64,000 bases of DNA, taken from Roseovarius sp. Its GTDB lineage: Bacteria; Pseudomonadota; Alphaproteobacteria; Rhodobacterales; Rhodobacteraceae. The notes beneath the pieces were generated by a model. That model worked only from the letters and a program-made list of their open reading frames with translations, had not been told where the DNA came from and made no database searches. Location of the stretch: assembly GCA_021775255.1 (NCBI GenBank), contig JAJFIA010000010.1, positions 298,557 to 362,556 of the forward strand. Direction: 5' to 3'. Positions 39,021-48,440 of the stretch are shown here, piece by piece; position 1 is the first letter of the stretch; each line of letters starts with the position of its first letter. A program made the position numbers and the translations under genes.

Positions 39021-39971
39021 ATGAAATCAATTTATATGAGCTTTGCGCTCGCGGCACTTGCCGGATCGGTAAGCGCGGCTGATCTTGGGGCCACGGACGA
39101 GCCGATCAAGCTGGCGCTGAATGAATGGACGGGGCAGCATATCACAACCCGTGTGGCGGGCGAAATGCTCAAGGCCGCCGGGTATCAGGTTGAATATGTG
39201 ACCGCAGGCATGCTGAATCAGTTTCAGGCCATTGCCGATGGTGATATTGACGCCACGCTTGAGATCTGGTCGTCGAATGTGTCGGATGAATACGCCAAGA
39301 AAGTGCTGGAAGGCACGGTGGTTGAGCTGGGCGATCTCGGCCTCGATGCCAAGGAAGGCATTGCCTATCCGGCGCATGTGGCCGATCTGTGTCCGGGGCT
39401 TCCTGCCTGGGAGGCGCTCAAGGATTGCGCGGCGGTTTTTGCCACCGCCGAAACCCTGCCTGGGGGCCGTCTGGTGGATTACCCGGCCGATTGGGGCACG
39501 CCGGGCGCCGATCGGTTGACAGGGTTTGATCTGCCTTTCAAGGCCGTGCCGGCGGGCTCCGAAGGGGCGCTGATTGCCGAGCTGCGGGCCTCGACCGACA
39601 AGGGCACGCCGCTGTTGATCACCTTCTGGCAGCCCCATTGGGCGATGTCGGCCTATGATGTGAAATTCGTGGATATGCCCACGGGCGAAGCCGCCTGTTT
39701 TGAAGATCCGGCCTGGGGGCCAAACCCGAATGCGATCAATGATTGCGGTTTTGCGCCCTCGCGCATCTTCAAGGCGGGTTGGTCTGGCCTGCAGCAAAAA
39801 TGGCCTGCCGCCTATGAAATCCTCAGCAATTACCAGCTTTCGGTTGAGGCGCAGCAGCCAATGATGGGGGCCGTAGATGTGGATGGCAAATCTGCGGAAG
39901 AGGTTGTCGCCGCCTGGATGGCCGAAAATCAGGCCGCCTGGAAGCCGGTTGTCGATGCGGCAGTCAAGTAA
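39021..39971 (+). CDS. Quaternary-amine ABC transporter substrate-binding protein (betaine/TMAO class)
   Basis: The periplasmic binding protein of the transporter that follows, 316 residues. A signal peptide (MKSIYMSFALAALAGSVSA) precedes the OpuAC-type fold. Aromatic residues that could form the ligand cage are in NEWTGQHI, EIWSSN and TFWQPHWAM. Class members bind glycine betaine, choline, proline betaine or trimethylamine N-oxide; the gene order binding protein, ATPase, double permease resembles TmoXWV, but ligand choice cannot be settled by eye. GGGAG is 7 bases before the ATG at 39021; the upstream open frame from 38856 is not coding. Confidence 0.85.
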   Translation: MKSIYMSFALAALAGSVSAADLGATDEPIKLALNEWTGQHITTRVAGEMLKAAGYQVEYVTAGMLNQFQAIADGDIDATLEIWSSNVSDEYAKKVLEGTVVELGDLGLDAKEGIAYPAHVADLCPGLPAWEALKDCAAVFATAETLPGGRLVDYPADWGTPGADRLTGFDLPFKAVPAGSEGALIAELRASTDKGTPLLITFWQPHWAMSAYDVKFVDMPTGEAACFEDPAWGPNPNAINDCGFAPSRIFKAGWSGLQQKWPAAYEILSNYQLSVEAQQPMMGAVDVDGKSAEEVVAAWMAENQAAWKPVVDAAVK

Positions 39972-39989
39972 CGCCTGAAGGCTGTAGTG

Positions 39990-40060
39990 CCCCCGCCCCG
40001 GCCCTTTGTGCCGGGGCCTCCTGACCAACCGAGAGGCCCCGGGTCAGGCCCGGGGCGAGG
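39990..40060. repeat. GC-rich dispersed repeat, copy B2
   Basis: Hairpin CCCCGGCCCTTTGTGCCGGGGCC, then TCCTGACCAACCGAGAGGCCCC, then a second stem GCCCCGGG/CCCGGGGC-type. It matches B1 at 21134-21180 over about 40 bases. The first hairpin may also end or stabilise the binding-protein message. Confidence 0.7.
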
Positions 40061-40104
40061 TCAGCATATTCTCGATAATGCATCCAACAACGATGGGGAT
40101 GGAC

Positions 40105-41184
40105 ATGACCAACCAAGATACGGCGGCGGCACAGCCCGCCATCAGCTGCCGGGGTGTCTGGCAGGTGTTTGGCGCAGATGCAAAATCAAAGCTGGCCGAT
40201 GCTCTGGACAGATCGGGGACAAAATCAGGCGGTGACAGCGATGTCGCCGCCCAAATTTTGCGCGAGGATGGGCTGATCCCGGCCGTGCAGGACGCGACAT
40301 TTGATGTCATGCCCGGCGAATTGTTCGTGATCATGGGGCTTTCCGGCTCGGGCAAATCCACCATCGTGCGCTGCATCTCACAGCTCTTGCAGGCCACCTC
40401 GGGGGAAATACTTGTCGATGGTGAAAACCTTGTCGAGGCCAGCAAATCCCGCCTGATCGAACTCAGACGCCGCAAGCTTGGCATGGTGTTCCAGCATTTT
40501 GGCCTGTTCCCGCATATGACCGCCCTTGAAAACGTGGCCTTCCCGTTGAAAATGCAGGGCCAAAACAAGCCTGACCGCCTTGCGCGGGCGATGGAGGTAA
40601 TCAATCTTGTGGGCCTTGAGGGCCGTGAAAATTCATACCCGCGTGAGATGTCGGGCGGTCAGCGACAGCGCGTCGGCATCGCCCGTAGCCTTGCCGTCAA
40701 CCCCGATATCTGGTTTCTTGATGAGCCGTTCTCGGCGCTTGATCCGCTCATTCGCCGTCAGTTGCAGGATGAGTTCATCAACATTCAGGCGACGCTGAAA
40801 AAATCCATTGTGTTCATCACCCATGACATTACCGAGGCGCTGAAGATTGCCGACCGCATCGCCATCATGCGTGATGGCAAGATCGTGCAGATCGGCACGC
40901 CCACCGAGATCGTGCTCAACCCGGTGGATGATTATGTGCGTGAGTTCTCCAAGGATGTGGCCAAGGGGCGGCATGCCCGCGTGGCCTCGGTCATGCGTGC
41001 GCTTACCGCGGATGATAAAACACCCGATGATCCCGGCCTGCGCCCCGGCATGACGCTTGAGGCGGCGCTGGCGCGCTGCATCTCGCTTTATGATCCGGTG
41101 CCGGTTCATGATGAGACCGGCAAGATGATCGGCGTGGTTGATCCCGCCGTTCTGGCCGCCGCCTTGCAGGCTGAAGAGGCATGA
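40105..41184 (+). CDS. Quaternary-amine ABC transporter ATPase (ProV/OpuAA type)
   Basis: The 359-residue ATPase has Walker A GLSGSGKST, signature EMSGGQRQRVGIARSL and Walker B IWFLDEPFSALDPLIRRQ. The extended N-terminus containing VFGADAKSKLADALD is typical of the ProV/OpuAA group. The C-terminal region after about 280 is a short CBS-like regulatory extension (LYDPVPVHDETGKMIGVVD). Several ATGs are close together; I chose 40105, which has GGGGA six bases upstream. The stop overlaps the permease start as ATGA. Confidence 0.88.
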   Translation: MTNQDTAAAQPAISCRGVWQVFGADAKSKLADALDRSGTKSGGDSDVAAQILREDGLIPAVQDATFDVMPGELFVIMGLSGSGKSTIVRCISQLLQATSGEILVDGENLVEASKSRLIELRRRKLGMVFQHFGLFPHMTALENVAFPLKMQGQNKPDRLARAMEVINLVGLEGRENSYPREMSGGQRQRVGIARSLAVNPDIWFLDEPFSALDPLIRRQLQDEFINIQATLKKSIVFITHDITEALKIADRIAIMRDGKIVQIGTPTEIVLNPVDDYVREFSKDVAKGRHARVASVMRALTADDKTPDDPGLRPGMTLEAALARCISLYDPVPVHDETGKMIGVVDPAVLAAALQAEEA

Positions 41185-43226
41185 AAGCCGCGTATCTCAA
41201 CATGACAACAGGCACCATCGCGGCCCTGATTGCCGTGCTGACCGGCGCGTTTTGCATGTTGCTTGAGCCAACATTGCCGTGGCTGGTGACATGGCCTGCG
41301 GGCTGGTCTTTGCCGATGTCAGACTGGATTGGCACGTCGCTTACATGGTTCCTGGAGCTGATCAAGCCTGCAATGCGCGCGTTTTCCATGCTTCTGGCCT
41401 ATCCCATGTCGGGGGCGCATGCGCTTTTCGCCGCCACCCCCTGGCCCCTGAGCATCGGCCTGATCACGGCCCTCGGCTGGTATATCGGCGGCGTTTCCCT
41501 TGCGGCACTGGGCTTGTTCGGGCTTGGTTTTATCGTGGCCACCGGGCTTTGGCTGGAAAGCATGAGCACGCTGTCACTGGTCGCGGTTTCGGTGCCTCTG
41601 GCGCTGGTTCTGGGCGCGGGCATCGGCATTCTCGCCAATGAGGTGCCGCGCCTCAGAAATGCCATTCAGACGGTGATGGATGTGATGCAGACGGTGCCGA
41701 CATTTGCCTATCTCACGCCGCTTTTGTTTCTCTTTGGCTTTGGACCGGTGGTGGGGCTGATTGCCAGCATCATCTATGCCGCGCCACCGATGGCGCGCAA
41801 CCTGATGCTGGGGCTTGACCGGGTGGAAAGCGACATCAAAGAAGCCGCGATCATGAGCGGCGGCACCCGGATGCAACAGCTTTTCCTGGTCGAGATCCCC
41901 TCGGCCAAAACCCAGATCATGGTGGGCGTCAATCAATGCCTGATGGCGGCGCTTTCGATGGTGATCATCGCGGCGGTGATCGGCGGCTTCAAGGATCTGG
42001 GATGGGAGGTGCTTTTGACCATGCGCAAGGCGTGGTTTGGCCCCTCGATGATGGCCGGGATGGCCATTGTTGTCTTTGCCATGATCATTGATCGCTATAG
42101 CGGCACATTGGCCAGCACCCGGCAACGCCATGATTGGCGCATCGCTTCAGGCATTGCGGCGCTGGGTGTGATTGCGGCCACGGCCACATGGCAAAACCTG
42201 CCGGATCCTTCAAGCATCACCCTGCTTGATCCGGTGGCAAAATGGCTTGATGCGGGCCTGACCTCGGTGTTGCAGCAAAATGGTGCCGCCCTTGATGCCT
42301 TCAAGAACGGATCGCTGTTTTACGGGCTTTTGCCCCTGCGTATCGGCCTTGACGGCGCGGTTTTGCCCTTCACATGGGGCTTTCAGTGGACAGGGATGAT
42401 GAGCCTTGTCTACTACGCCATCTGGGCGATTGTCGCCGGGGTTCTGGCCCTGCGTGGCCGCGCGGCGCTGGGCCTGACATTGCTGATTTTCGCGGGCATC
42501 ATCGAAACCGGCGTGGCCGAGCTGCCCTGGCCATTTGTGGTGATTGGCGCGGGCGCTCTGGGCTGGGTCTCGGGCGGACGCAGACTGGCGGTGTTTGCGA
42601 CGCTTATGATGACGGTGCTGCTGGTCAGCGGGCTGTGGGACCGGGCGCTTCTGTCGCTTTATCTTTCCGGGGCGGCGGTGATCACCTGCGCCATTTTCGG
42701 TGGGGCCATCGGGCTTTTATGTGCCGTCAGCCCGCTGGTATGGCGCATCGTGCTGCCGATCTGCGACATGCTGCAAACCATCCCGCTTTTCGTGTTCCTC
42801 ATCCCGGTGCTGATGTTCTTCCAGATTGGCGAGTTTTCCGCCTTTCTGGCGATCTGCCTCTATGCCATCGTGCCGATGATCCGCTATACCCGCCACGGGC
42901 TTGTCAACACCCCCGATGAGCTGATCGAGGCGGCGATATCCTCGGGGGCCACCCCCTGGCAGACCCTGCGCGAGGTGCGTGCGCCCTATGCCGCGCCCAC
43001 CATTCTGCTGGGCCTCAATCAAACCATCCTCTTTGCCTTTGCCATGCTGGTGATTGCCGCGCTGATCGGCACCACCGGGCTGGGCCAATCGATTTACGGC
43101 GCACTGGCCAAGGCCAATATGGGCTTGGGCATTACATCGGGCGCGGCCATGGCGATACTGGCGCTGGTAGCTGACCGTCTGGTGCAGGGCTTTGCCAACG
43201 AGCGGCGTCAGGCTCTGGGTCTCTAG
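41181..43226 (+). CDS. Quaternary-amine ABC transporter permease, two fused permease domains
   Basis: At 681 residues this is about twice the size of ProW/OpuAB. The ABC permease EAA loop occurs twice: KEAAIMSGGTRMQQLFLVEIPSAK near residue 225 and IEAAISSGATPWQTLREVRAPYA near residue 585. Each copy is within its own set of membrane helices. So one chain supplies both halves of the channel. The second half is divergent from the first. It is translated with the ATPase through a four-base overlap. Confidence 0.87.
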   Translation: MKAAYLNMTTGTIAALIAVLTGAFCMLLEPTLPWLVTWPAGWSLPMSDWIGTSLTWFLELIKPAMRAFSMLLAYPMSGAHALFAATPWPLSIGLITALGWYIGGVSLAALGLFGLGFIVATGLWLESMSTLSLVAVSVPLALVLGAGIGILANEVPRLRNAIQTVMDVMQTVPTFAYLTPLLFLFGFGPVVGLIASIIYAAPPMARNLMLGLDRVESDIKEAAIMSGGTRMQQLFLVEIPSAKTQIMVGVNQCLMAALSMVIIAAVIGGFKDLGWEVLLTMRKAWFGPSMMAGMAIVVFAMIIDRYSGTLASTRQRHDWRIASGIAALGVIAATATWQNLPDPSSITLLDPVAKWLDAGLTSVLQQNGAALDAFKNGSLFYGLLPLRIGLDGAVLPFTWGFQWTGMMSLVYYAIWAIVAGVLALRGRAALGLTLLIFAGIIETGVAELPWPFVVIGAGALGWVSGGRRLAVFATLMMTVLLVSGLWDRALLSLYLSGAAVITCAIFGGAIGLLCAVSPLVWRIVLPICDMLQTIPLFVFLIPVLMFFQIGEFSAFLAICLYAIVPMIRYTRHGLVNTPDELIEAAISSGATPWQTLREVRAPYAAPTILLGLNQTILFAFAMLVIAALIGTTGLGQSIYGALAKANMGLGITSGAAMAILALVADRLVQGFANERRQALGL

Positions 43227-43233
43227 GCCAGAC

Positions 43234-44109
43234 ATGCAAGCGCGCAGCCTGACCCCGGCTATTCTCGCCGTAATTGCGGCCGTACTTTGGGGCATCTGGT
43301 GGATTCCGATCCGCACGCTGGAAGGCCTTGGCCTAAGCGGCGCGCTCAGCAGCGCCCTGATGAATGCGGGCGCCGCCGGGGCCGCCGCCCTCTGGATGGG
43401 TTTGATGCGGGTCAATCCGCGCATCGGCATCAAGGCCGCTTCTGGCGCGGCTCTGGTGGGCGTGGCAATCTCGACCTATTCCATCGCCCTGACATTGGGC
43501 GATGTGGTGCGGGTTGTGCTGCTGTTTTACCTCGCCCCGGCCTGGAGCAAGATCATTGAATGGGCATTCATGGGGCAGGGGTGGCACCGGGTTTCCACAT
43601 TCACCCTCTCGGCTTCTCTCGCGGGGGCTTATCTGGTTCTGGGCGGGCAGGTATCGCTGGCAGCGCTCAGCCTGGCCGATGCGCTGGCGCTTTTATCGGG
43701 CATGGCATGGTCCATGGGGGCGGCGCTCATATTCACCGGCAGACAGGCCAGCCCGGTGATACTCAGCCTGATCACAGGCCTTAGTGCGATGCTGTTAGGT
43801 TTGGGCTTTGCCCTGATCGGGCAGGGGGCAGGGATTTTAACCGGGCTCAGCCCGGCCGGGGCCGGGCTTGGGGCCGGTTTCGGGGTGGTTTATGTGCTGC
43901 CGATCATCGCCCTGACCCTGTGGAGCGCGCAGCGCCTGACACCTGCGGTGATCACCTTCCTGCTGACCGCTGAAATCCTGTCCGGCGTGCTTTCGGCCGC
44001 CCTGTTGCTGGATGAGCCCTTTGGCTGGATGCAGGCCAGCGGGGCCTGCCTGATCCTGATGGCTGCCATGGCCGAAGTGGTGAAAAGCCTAACTCTATCA
44101 AACCCGTAA
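43234..44109 (+). CDS. EamA/DMT-family transporter
   Basis: A 291-residue protein with about ten membrane helices in two EamA repeats. Typical features are AAVLWGIWWIPIRTLE at the start and LTAEILSGVLSAALLLDEPFGWMQASGACLILMAAM near the end. Such proteins export or import metabolites, amino acids or nucleotide sugars; no substrate can be read. Start at the ATG at 43234, seven bases after the permease stop, so it is probably in the same transcript as the ABC transporter. Confidence 0.82.
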   Translation: MQARSLTPAILAVIAAVLWGIWWIPIRTLEGLGLSGALSSALMNAGAAGAAALWMGLMRVNPRIGIKAASGAALVGVAISTYSIALTLGDVVRVVLLFYLAPAWSKIIEWAFMGQGWHRVSTFTLSASLAGAYLVLGGQVSLAALSLADALALLSGMAWSMGAALIFTGRQASPVILSLITGLSAMLLGLGFALIGQGAGILTGLSPAGAGLGAGFGVVYVLPIIALTLWSAQRLTPAVITFLLTAEILSGVLSAALLLDEPFGWMQASGACLILMAAMAEVVKSLTLSNP

Positions 44110-44178
44110 GCTGCTCTTTGCGCCCTTAAATGCGCATCTCGCGAAGCAGCCACGTCAGGGGCTGATGAGCGGCCCGGA

Positions 44179-46761
44179 TTAAAAACGATCCAGCAAACGT
44201 TGCAGATAATCCAGCTCAACATCAGGCCGATTACGTTCGCCCGACCGGCGCTGAATTTCGTCCAGCAAATCGCGCGCCCGGCGATAGACATCTTCGCCCT
44301 GCAACAGGTTTTCCTGGGTGCCCGCCTGCCTGCCATTGCCGGGCGTGCGCCCCAATGGATCAGATTGCTGTCCGCCCGGCTGGCCCCGGGCCTGGCCTTG
44401 CCCGCCGGGGTTTTGCTGTTCGGCCAGGGCATCGCCAAGGTTGCGCATACCCTCGCGCAGCGCATCCATCGCTTCCGCCTGACGGTCAATCGCCCCGGCA
44501 AGATCATCCTGCCGCAAGGCATTTTCCGCGCCGTCCATCGCCCGACCGGCCCGCTCCAGCGCATCGCGCGCCGCATCGCCCGAAGGCGTGCCCGCCCCCG
44601 GCAATGATCCGCGCTGGCGCTCCAATTCACGGCGCAATGCCTCTTGCCGGTCTGCCAGCGTGCCTTCTTGTGACTGGGCCTGCCCCCCACCGGGCTGGGG
44701 CTTGCCATTCTGGCCCTCGCCACCTTCGGTTCCCTGACCTTGGCCGTCATGGCTCTGGCCCCGGCCCTGACCACCGCTCTGGCCTTCATTCTCCTGCGAC
44801 TGGCCGGATTGGGTATCGGGGTTATACTGCTCCTGCAAATCGCGAAACGCCTGATCCGACAGGCCCTGCTGCTGGCGCAATGTGTCGGAAAGCCCCTCCA
44901 TCGCCCGCTGCCCTTCAGACTGGCCGGTCCCGCCTTCAGTCATGCGCAGGTTTTCCATCATCTCCTGAAATTCTTCCAGCGCCTGTTGCGCCTCGGCAAA
45001 CCGCCCCTGTTCCATCAGTTCCTGAATGCGGTCCATCATGTCCTGAATGTCCTGCTGGCTCAGTTCCATGGTATTCTGATCGCCCTGATCGGGCTGATCC
45101 GCATTGTTCTCGCGCTGCGCCTGCTGCGATTTTTGCCTGAGATAATCGCGGGTGGCATCGCGCAGCTCCTGCATCAGCTCGGCAATCTCATCCTCACTGG
45201 CTCCGTTATTCATCGCCTGATTAAGCCGTTCCTGCGCCAGACGCATCCGTTCAAGCGCATCGCCGATATCGCCATCCTCAAGCTGCACCGCCAGATCCCA
45301 CAACGCCGCTGAAATCTCATCACGGGTGCCATCCGTCAGGCTGTCATATTGCACAACCCGCTCAAGCCGCTTCAGGATCACCCTGAGCTTGAGATAAAAG
45401 GTATCCTTGCGAAACAGCCCCGGCTCAGGCTGATAGGATATCGCCCGCAACACCTGCACCACCCGTCGGCCATTGGCCTTTGTCCACAGCAAATCCCGGC
45501 GCATTTCAATCAGTGACGCAGCCAGCGGATCAAAAAACCGCCGCGCCGGCAGCTTCAGCTCAAGCGGCTCACTTTTGCCCGTCTGCCCGCGCTCATCAAT
45601 AACCTCCAGCGTCAGCGTCACCGGCATATGCGCCCAGGCGTGCTCTGACATGTTCTCGATCAGCATTTCGGTAAATTCCCGTGTCGAGCCGGAGATCGGC
45701 AACGGCAGTTCCAGCTCTATGGGTTCGCGCGCTTCCGGCTCCTGCGCTAACCCATACGCCCTCTCAACCTGCGCCAGATCAAGGGTGAAAATGGCCCTGC
45801 CGCCAGTTATTCCGTAATCATCCATCGCCCTGAATGGCTGGCTCATCTGGCCATCAAAATTGGTGCGCGCCCCGTCTTCCAGAAGCGCCACAAGCGGCGC
45901 GGTGTCTTTGATGGCCACAACCGACCATTCGCGCCCGCCGGTGCCGTCAATCCGCAACACGCCATCACCGGCAATACTGAAATTCTGCACCGGCTCCGCG
46001 GTCGTCGCCGCCTCGCGCACCTCCCCCGAGACCGTCTCAGCCACGCTCAGCGCACCGGTCTCGCCATAAAGCCGGATGCTCACCCGGCTGCCTTCCGGCA
46101 CGGTGATCTGGTTTTCAATGTCATTGAGGTAAAGGCTCGGCAGCCCGGTATAGGCGGGCGGCTCAACCCAGCCCTCCCATGTCGGCCCCGCCGCCAGCGC
46201 GCCCCCGCCCGGCCCCGGCAACCCGCCCGGACCATCACGCAACACAGTGCCAAACAGCAGCGCCAGCACCAGACCGAGCAGGGCAATATAGCGCAGCCCA
46301 AACGGATCACGGTTTGAAACCTTCAGATCAGGCTCAACCACCTGCGCCTTTTGCGCCTGCGCCACCATGCGCCGCTGATGCGCCTGCCATAAATCTTCCG
46401 AGGCCGCATCCTCACGGCCAATCGCCTGCCTGTCCGCCAGCGCCGCCAGCGGATGACCGGGCAAAACCGCATCCATCCTGGCGATGGCTTCCACGCGCCG
46501 TGGCCATCTGAACTGGCTCACACCCCAGATCGCCCCGGCAATCAGCGCCATCGCGGCCAGGATGATCCCGCCCCGGACCATATCATATGAAAATGCCCAG
46601 GGCAGCCCCGTCAACACCGCCGTCGCCAATACCGCCGCCAGTATCCACAAAGGCCAGAAAGCCCTGACCACGCGCTCGGCAATCAGCCCCGCCCAGGTCA
46701 GGGTCAGGGGCCAGCGCAGCGCACGCAAAACCGGCGTCAGCAGGGTGGATCGTTCAGCCAT
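44179..46761 (-). CDS. TIGR02302 (DUF4175) membrane protein
   Basis: The 860-residue product matches the TIGR02302/DUF4175 family of alphaproteobacteria, function unknown. It has two or three N-terminal membrane helices (about 25-85 and 155-173), then a large periplasmic-type region of beta and helical character. From about residue 500 it is a long glutamine-rich helical and low-complexity tail (QQGLSDQAFRDLQEQYN; runs of GQG and GGQ). Its start overlaps the 3' end of lysA by 25 bases. It may link to envelope biogenesis. Confidence 0.82.
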   Translation of the reverse strand: MAERSTLLTPVLRALRWPLTLTWAGLIAERVVRAFWPLWILAAVLATAVLTGLPWAFSYDMVRGGIILAAMALIAGAIWGVSQFRWPRRVEAIARMDAVLPGHPLAALADRQAIGREDAASEDLWQAHQRRMVAQAQKAQVVEPDLKVSNRDPFGLRYIALLGLVLALLFGTVLRDGPGGLPGPGGGALAAGPTWEGWVEPPAYTGLPSLYLNDIENQITVPEGSRVSIRLYGETGALSVAETVSGEVREAATTAEPVQNFSIAGDGVLRIDGTGGREWSVVAIKDTAPLVALLEDGARTNFDGQMSQPFRAMDDYGITGGRAIFTLDLAQVERAYGLAQEPEAREPIELELPLPISGSTREFTEMLIENMSEHAWAHMPVTLTLEVIDERGQTGKSEPLELKLPARRFFDPLAASLIEMRRDLLWTKANGRRVVQVLRAISYQPEPGLFRKDTFYLKLRVILKRLERVVQYDSLTDGTRDEISAALWDLAVQLEDGDIGDALERMRLAQERLNQAMNNGASEDEIAELMQELRDATRDYLRQKSQQAQRENNADQPDQGDQNTMELSQQDIQDMMDRIQELMEQGRFAEAQQALEEFQEMMENLRMTEGGTGQSEGQRAMEGLSDTLRQQQGLSDQAFRDLQEQYNPDTQSGQSQENEGQSGGQGRGQSHDGQGQGTEGGEGQNGKPQPGGGQAQSQEGTLADRQEALRRELERQRGSLPGAGTPSGDAARDALERAGRAMDGAENALRQDDLAGAIDRQAEAMDALREGMRNLGDALAEQQNPGGQGQARGQPGGQQSDPLGRTPGNGRQAGTQENLLQGEDVYRRARDLLDEIQRRSGERNRPDVELDYLQRLLDRF

Positions 46762-48017
46762 ACGGGTATCTTATCGCGATTTATCATCTCATCATAGGTC
46801 GGACGCGGCCTGATGACGGCAAATTGATGCTCATTGACCAGAACCTCAGGGATAAGCGGCCTTGTATTATACTCGCTCGCCATCACCGCGCCATAAGCCC
46901 CGGCACCTCGAAACGCCACCAGATCACCGCCTTTCAACGGCGGCATCATCCGCGCGCGGGCAAATGTATCACCCGATTCGCAGACCGGGCCAACAATGTC
47001 ATAGGGCTGTTGCTCAATCCCCGGTGCAGGCTCGATCACCGGAATAATATCGTGATGCGCGCCGTACATCGCCGGCCGGATCAGATCATTCATTGCCCCG
47101 TCAAGGATCAGAAAATCACGGCCCTCGCCGGATTTCACATAAATCACCTCAGCGATCATCACCCCGGCATTGCCCGCGATCAAACGCCCCGGCTCGATCT
47201 CGATCTCACAGCCCAGATGCCCCAGCACCTGCCTGATCAGCGCGCCGTATTCTGTGGGCAGCGGCGGCGCTTGATTGGAACGCTCATAAGGAATGCCCAG
47301 ACCGCCCCCCAGATCCAGCCGCCGGATATCATGGCCGTCGGCGCGCAACAGCTCCGTAAGCTCCGCCACTTTCTCATAGGCCTGCCGAAACGGCTCCAGC
47401 TCGGTCAGTTGCGAGCCGATATGCACATCAATCCCGATCGCCTCAAGGCCGGGCAGGGCGGCGATCCTGGCATAAACCGCGCGCGCCCGCGCAATCGGAA
47501 TGCCAAACTTGTTTTCGCTCTTGCCGGTGGCAATCTTGGCGTGGGTGCGTGCATCCACATCCGGGTTCACCCGCACCGTGACGGGCACAGTAACCCCCAT
47601 CCCGGCGGCCACCTCGCTCAGCACAGCCATCTCCGGCTCGCTTTCAATATTAAACTGCCGCACGCCGCCCAAAAGCGCCAGGCGCATCTCATCGCGGGTT
47701 TTGCCAATGCCGGAAAACACGATCCTGTCGCCGGGCACACCTGCGGCCTTCGCGCGGGCATATTCCCCGCCCGAGACCACATCCATCCCGGCGCCCAAAC
47801 CGGCCAAAACCTTCAGAATTGCCTGATTGCTCGCGGCCTTCATCGCGTAACACACCAGATGCGGCATGCCCTCAAGTGCTTCGTCAAACAACCGATAATG
47901 CCGGGTCAGCGTGGCAGTGGAATAGACATAAAACGGCGTGCCCACCTTGGCGGCGATCTCAGATATCGCCACCTCTTCGGCAAACAATTCCCCGCCCCGA
48001 TAAAGAAAATGATCCAT
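46737..48017 (-). CDS. lysA: Diaminopimelate decarboxylase
   Basis: LysA decarboxylates meso-diaminopimelate to lysine. The 426-residue product has the PLP lysine in VCYAMKAASNQAIL, the phosphate-binding GGGLGIPY, EPGRLIAGNAG, and CESGDTFA with the active-site cysteine at the dimer interface. It follows argH and a small lipoprotein on the same strand, an order common in this group, and overlaps the TIGR02302 gene. Confidence 0.95.
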   Translation of the reverse strand: MDHFLYRGGELFAEEVAISEIAAKVGTPFYVYSTATLTRHYRLFDEALEGMPHLVCYAMKAASNQAILKVLAGLGAGMDVVSGGEYARAKAAGVPGDRIVFSGIGKTRDEMRLALLGGVRQFNIESEPEMAVLSEVAAGMGVTVPVTVRVNPDVDARTHAKIATGKSENKFGIPIARARAVYARIAALPGLEAIGIDVHIGSQLTELEPFRQAYEKVAELTELLRADGHDIRRLDLGGGLGIPYERSNQAPPLPTEYGALIRQVLGHLGCEIEIEPGRLIAGNAGVMIAEVIYVKSGEGRDFLILDGAMNDLIRPAMYGAHHDIIPVIEPAPGIEQQPYDIVGPVCESGDTFARARMMPPLKGGDLVAFRGAGAYGAVMASEYNTRPLIPEVLVNEHQFAVIRPRPTYDEMINRDKIPVWLNDPPC

Positions 48018-48088
48018 CCGCGCCGCCCTTCATAGCCACCTCAGGCCTCATATCAAAGCCATCTGGCAATGCAATCACAACAAGGGGG

Positions 48089-48231
48089 CTTTCATTTTTC
48101 CAAAGCGCTTCGCCCTGCATCTAAATCAGAAAATATGGCGAAACGCGCACTCGCTGTAAATGATGTGGGCGTTTCACAATCAACATATGACCTAAGTTGA
48201 GTGTGAAACGCTTTATAAATACTCAAATTCC
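48089..48231. repeat. Dispersed element A4 split by a 113-base palindromic insertion (D2)
   Basis: The A-type element starts CTTTCATTTTTCC (48089-48101) and resumes with ATAAATACTCAAATTCC (48215-48231), exactly as in the unbroken copy at 18858. Between them is a 113-base insert (48102-48214) that starts AAAGCGCTTCGCC and ends GTGAAACGCTTT, near-perfect terminal inverted repeats. Inside are two hairpins: GCGCTTCGCC/GGCGAAACGC and GCGTTTCACA-TCAAC/GTTGA-TGTGAAACGC. No coding capacity. Confidence 0.8.
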
Positions 48232-48260
48232 ACCGCGAAATACCGCAGAACATACCGGCG

Positions 48261-48440
48261 TTAAAGCCCCAGCCCAACCCCCACGCTCATATTGCCTGAG
48301 GTGGCCGAAACACCGGTTCCCACATGCACGCCACCGGTGCCCGCACTCACGCTTGTATTCACCGCAGGCCGCACCGGCTCGCCATCCACGCCGCAGCCTG
48401 CAAGGGCCGCCATCACAATCAGAAAACTCAGATTTCTCAT
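48261..48440 (-). CDS. Small lipoprotein between argH and lysA
   Basis: A 59-residue product with a lipoprotein signal: [20 protein letters not shown], lipobox LAGC. The mature part is glycine-, valine- and serine-rich. The ATG at 48440 overlaps the argH stop as ATGA, so it is translated with argH. A tiny lipoprotein at this place is seen in many proteobacteria (LptM-like genes sit beside lysA or dapF). Assignment as LptM is suggestive only. Confidence 0.75.
   Translation of the reverse strand: MRNLSFLIVMAALAGCGVDGEPVRPAVNTSVSAGTGGVHVGTGVSATSGNMSVGVGLGL

Noticed and set aside
44200..45312. Several plus-strand ORFs of 135-261 codons opposite the TIGR02302 gene
   Set aside because: Shadows of a GC-rich low-complexity gene on the other strand.
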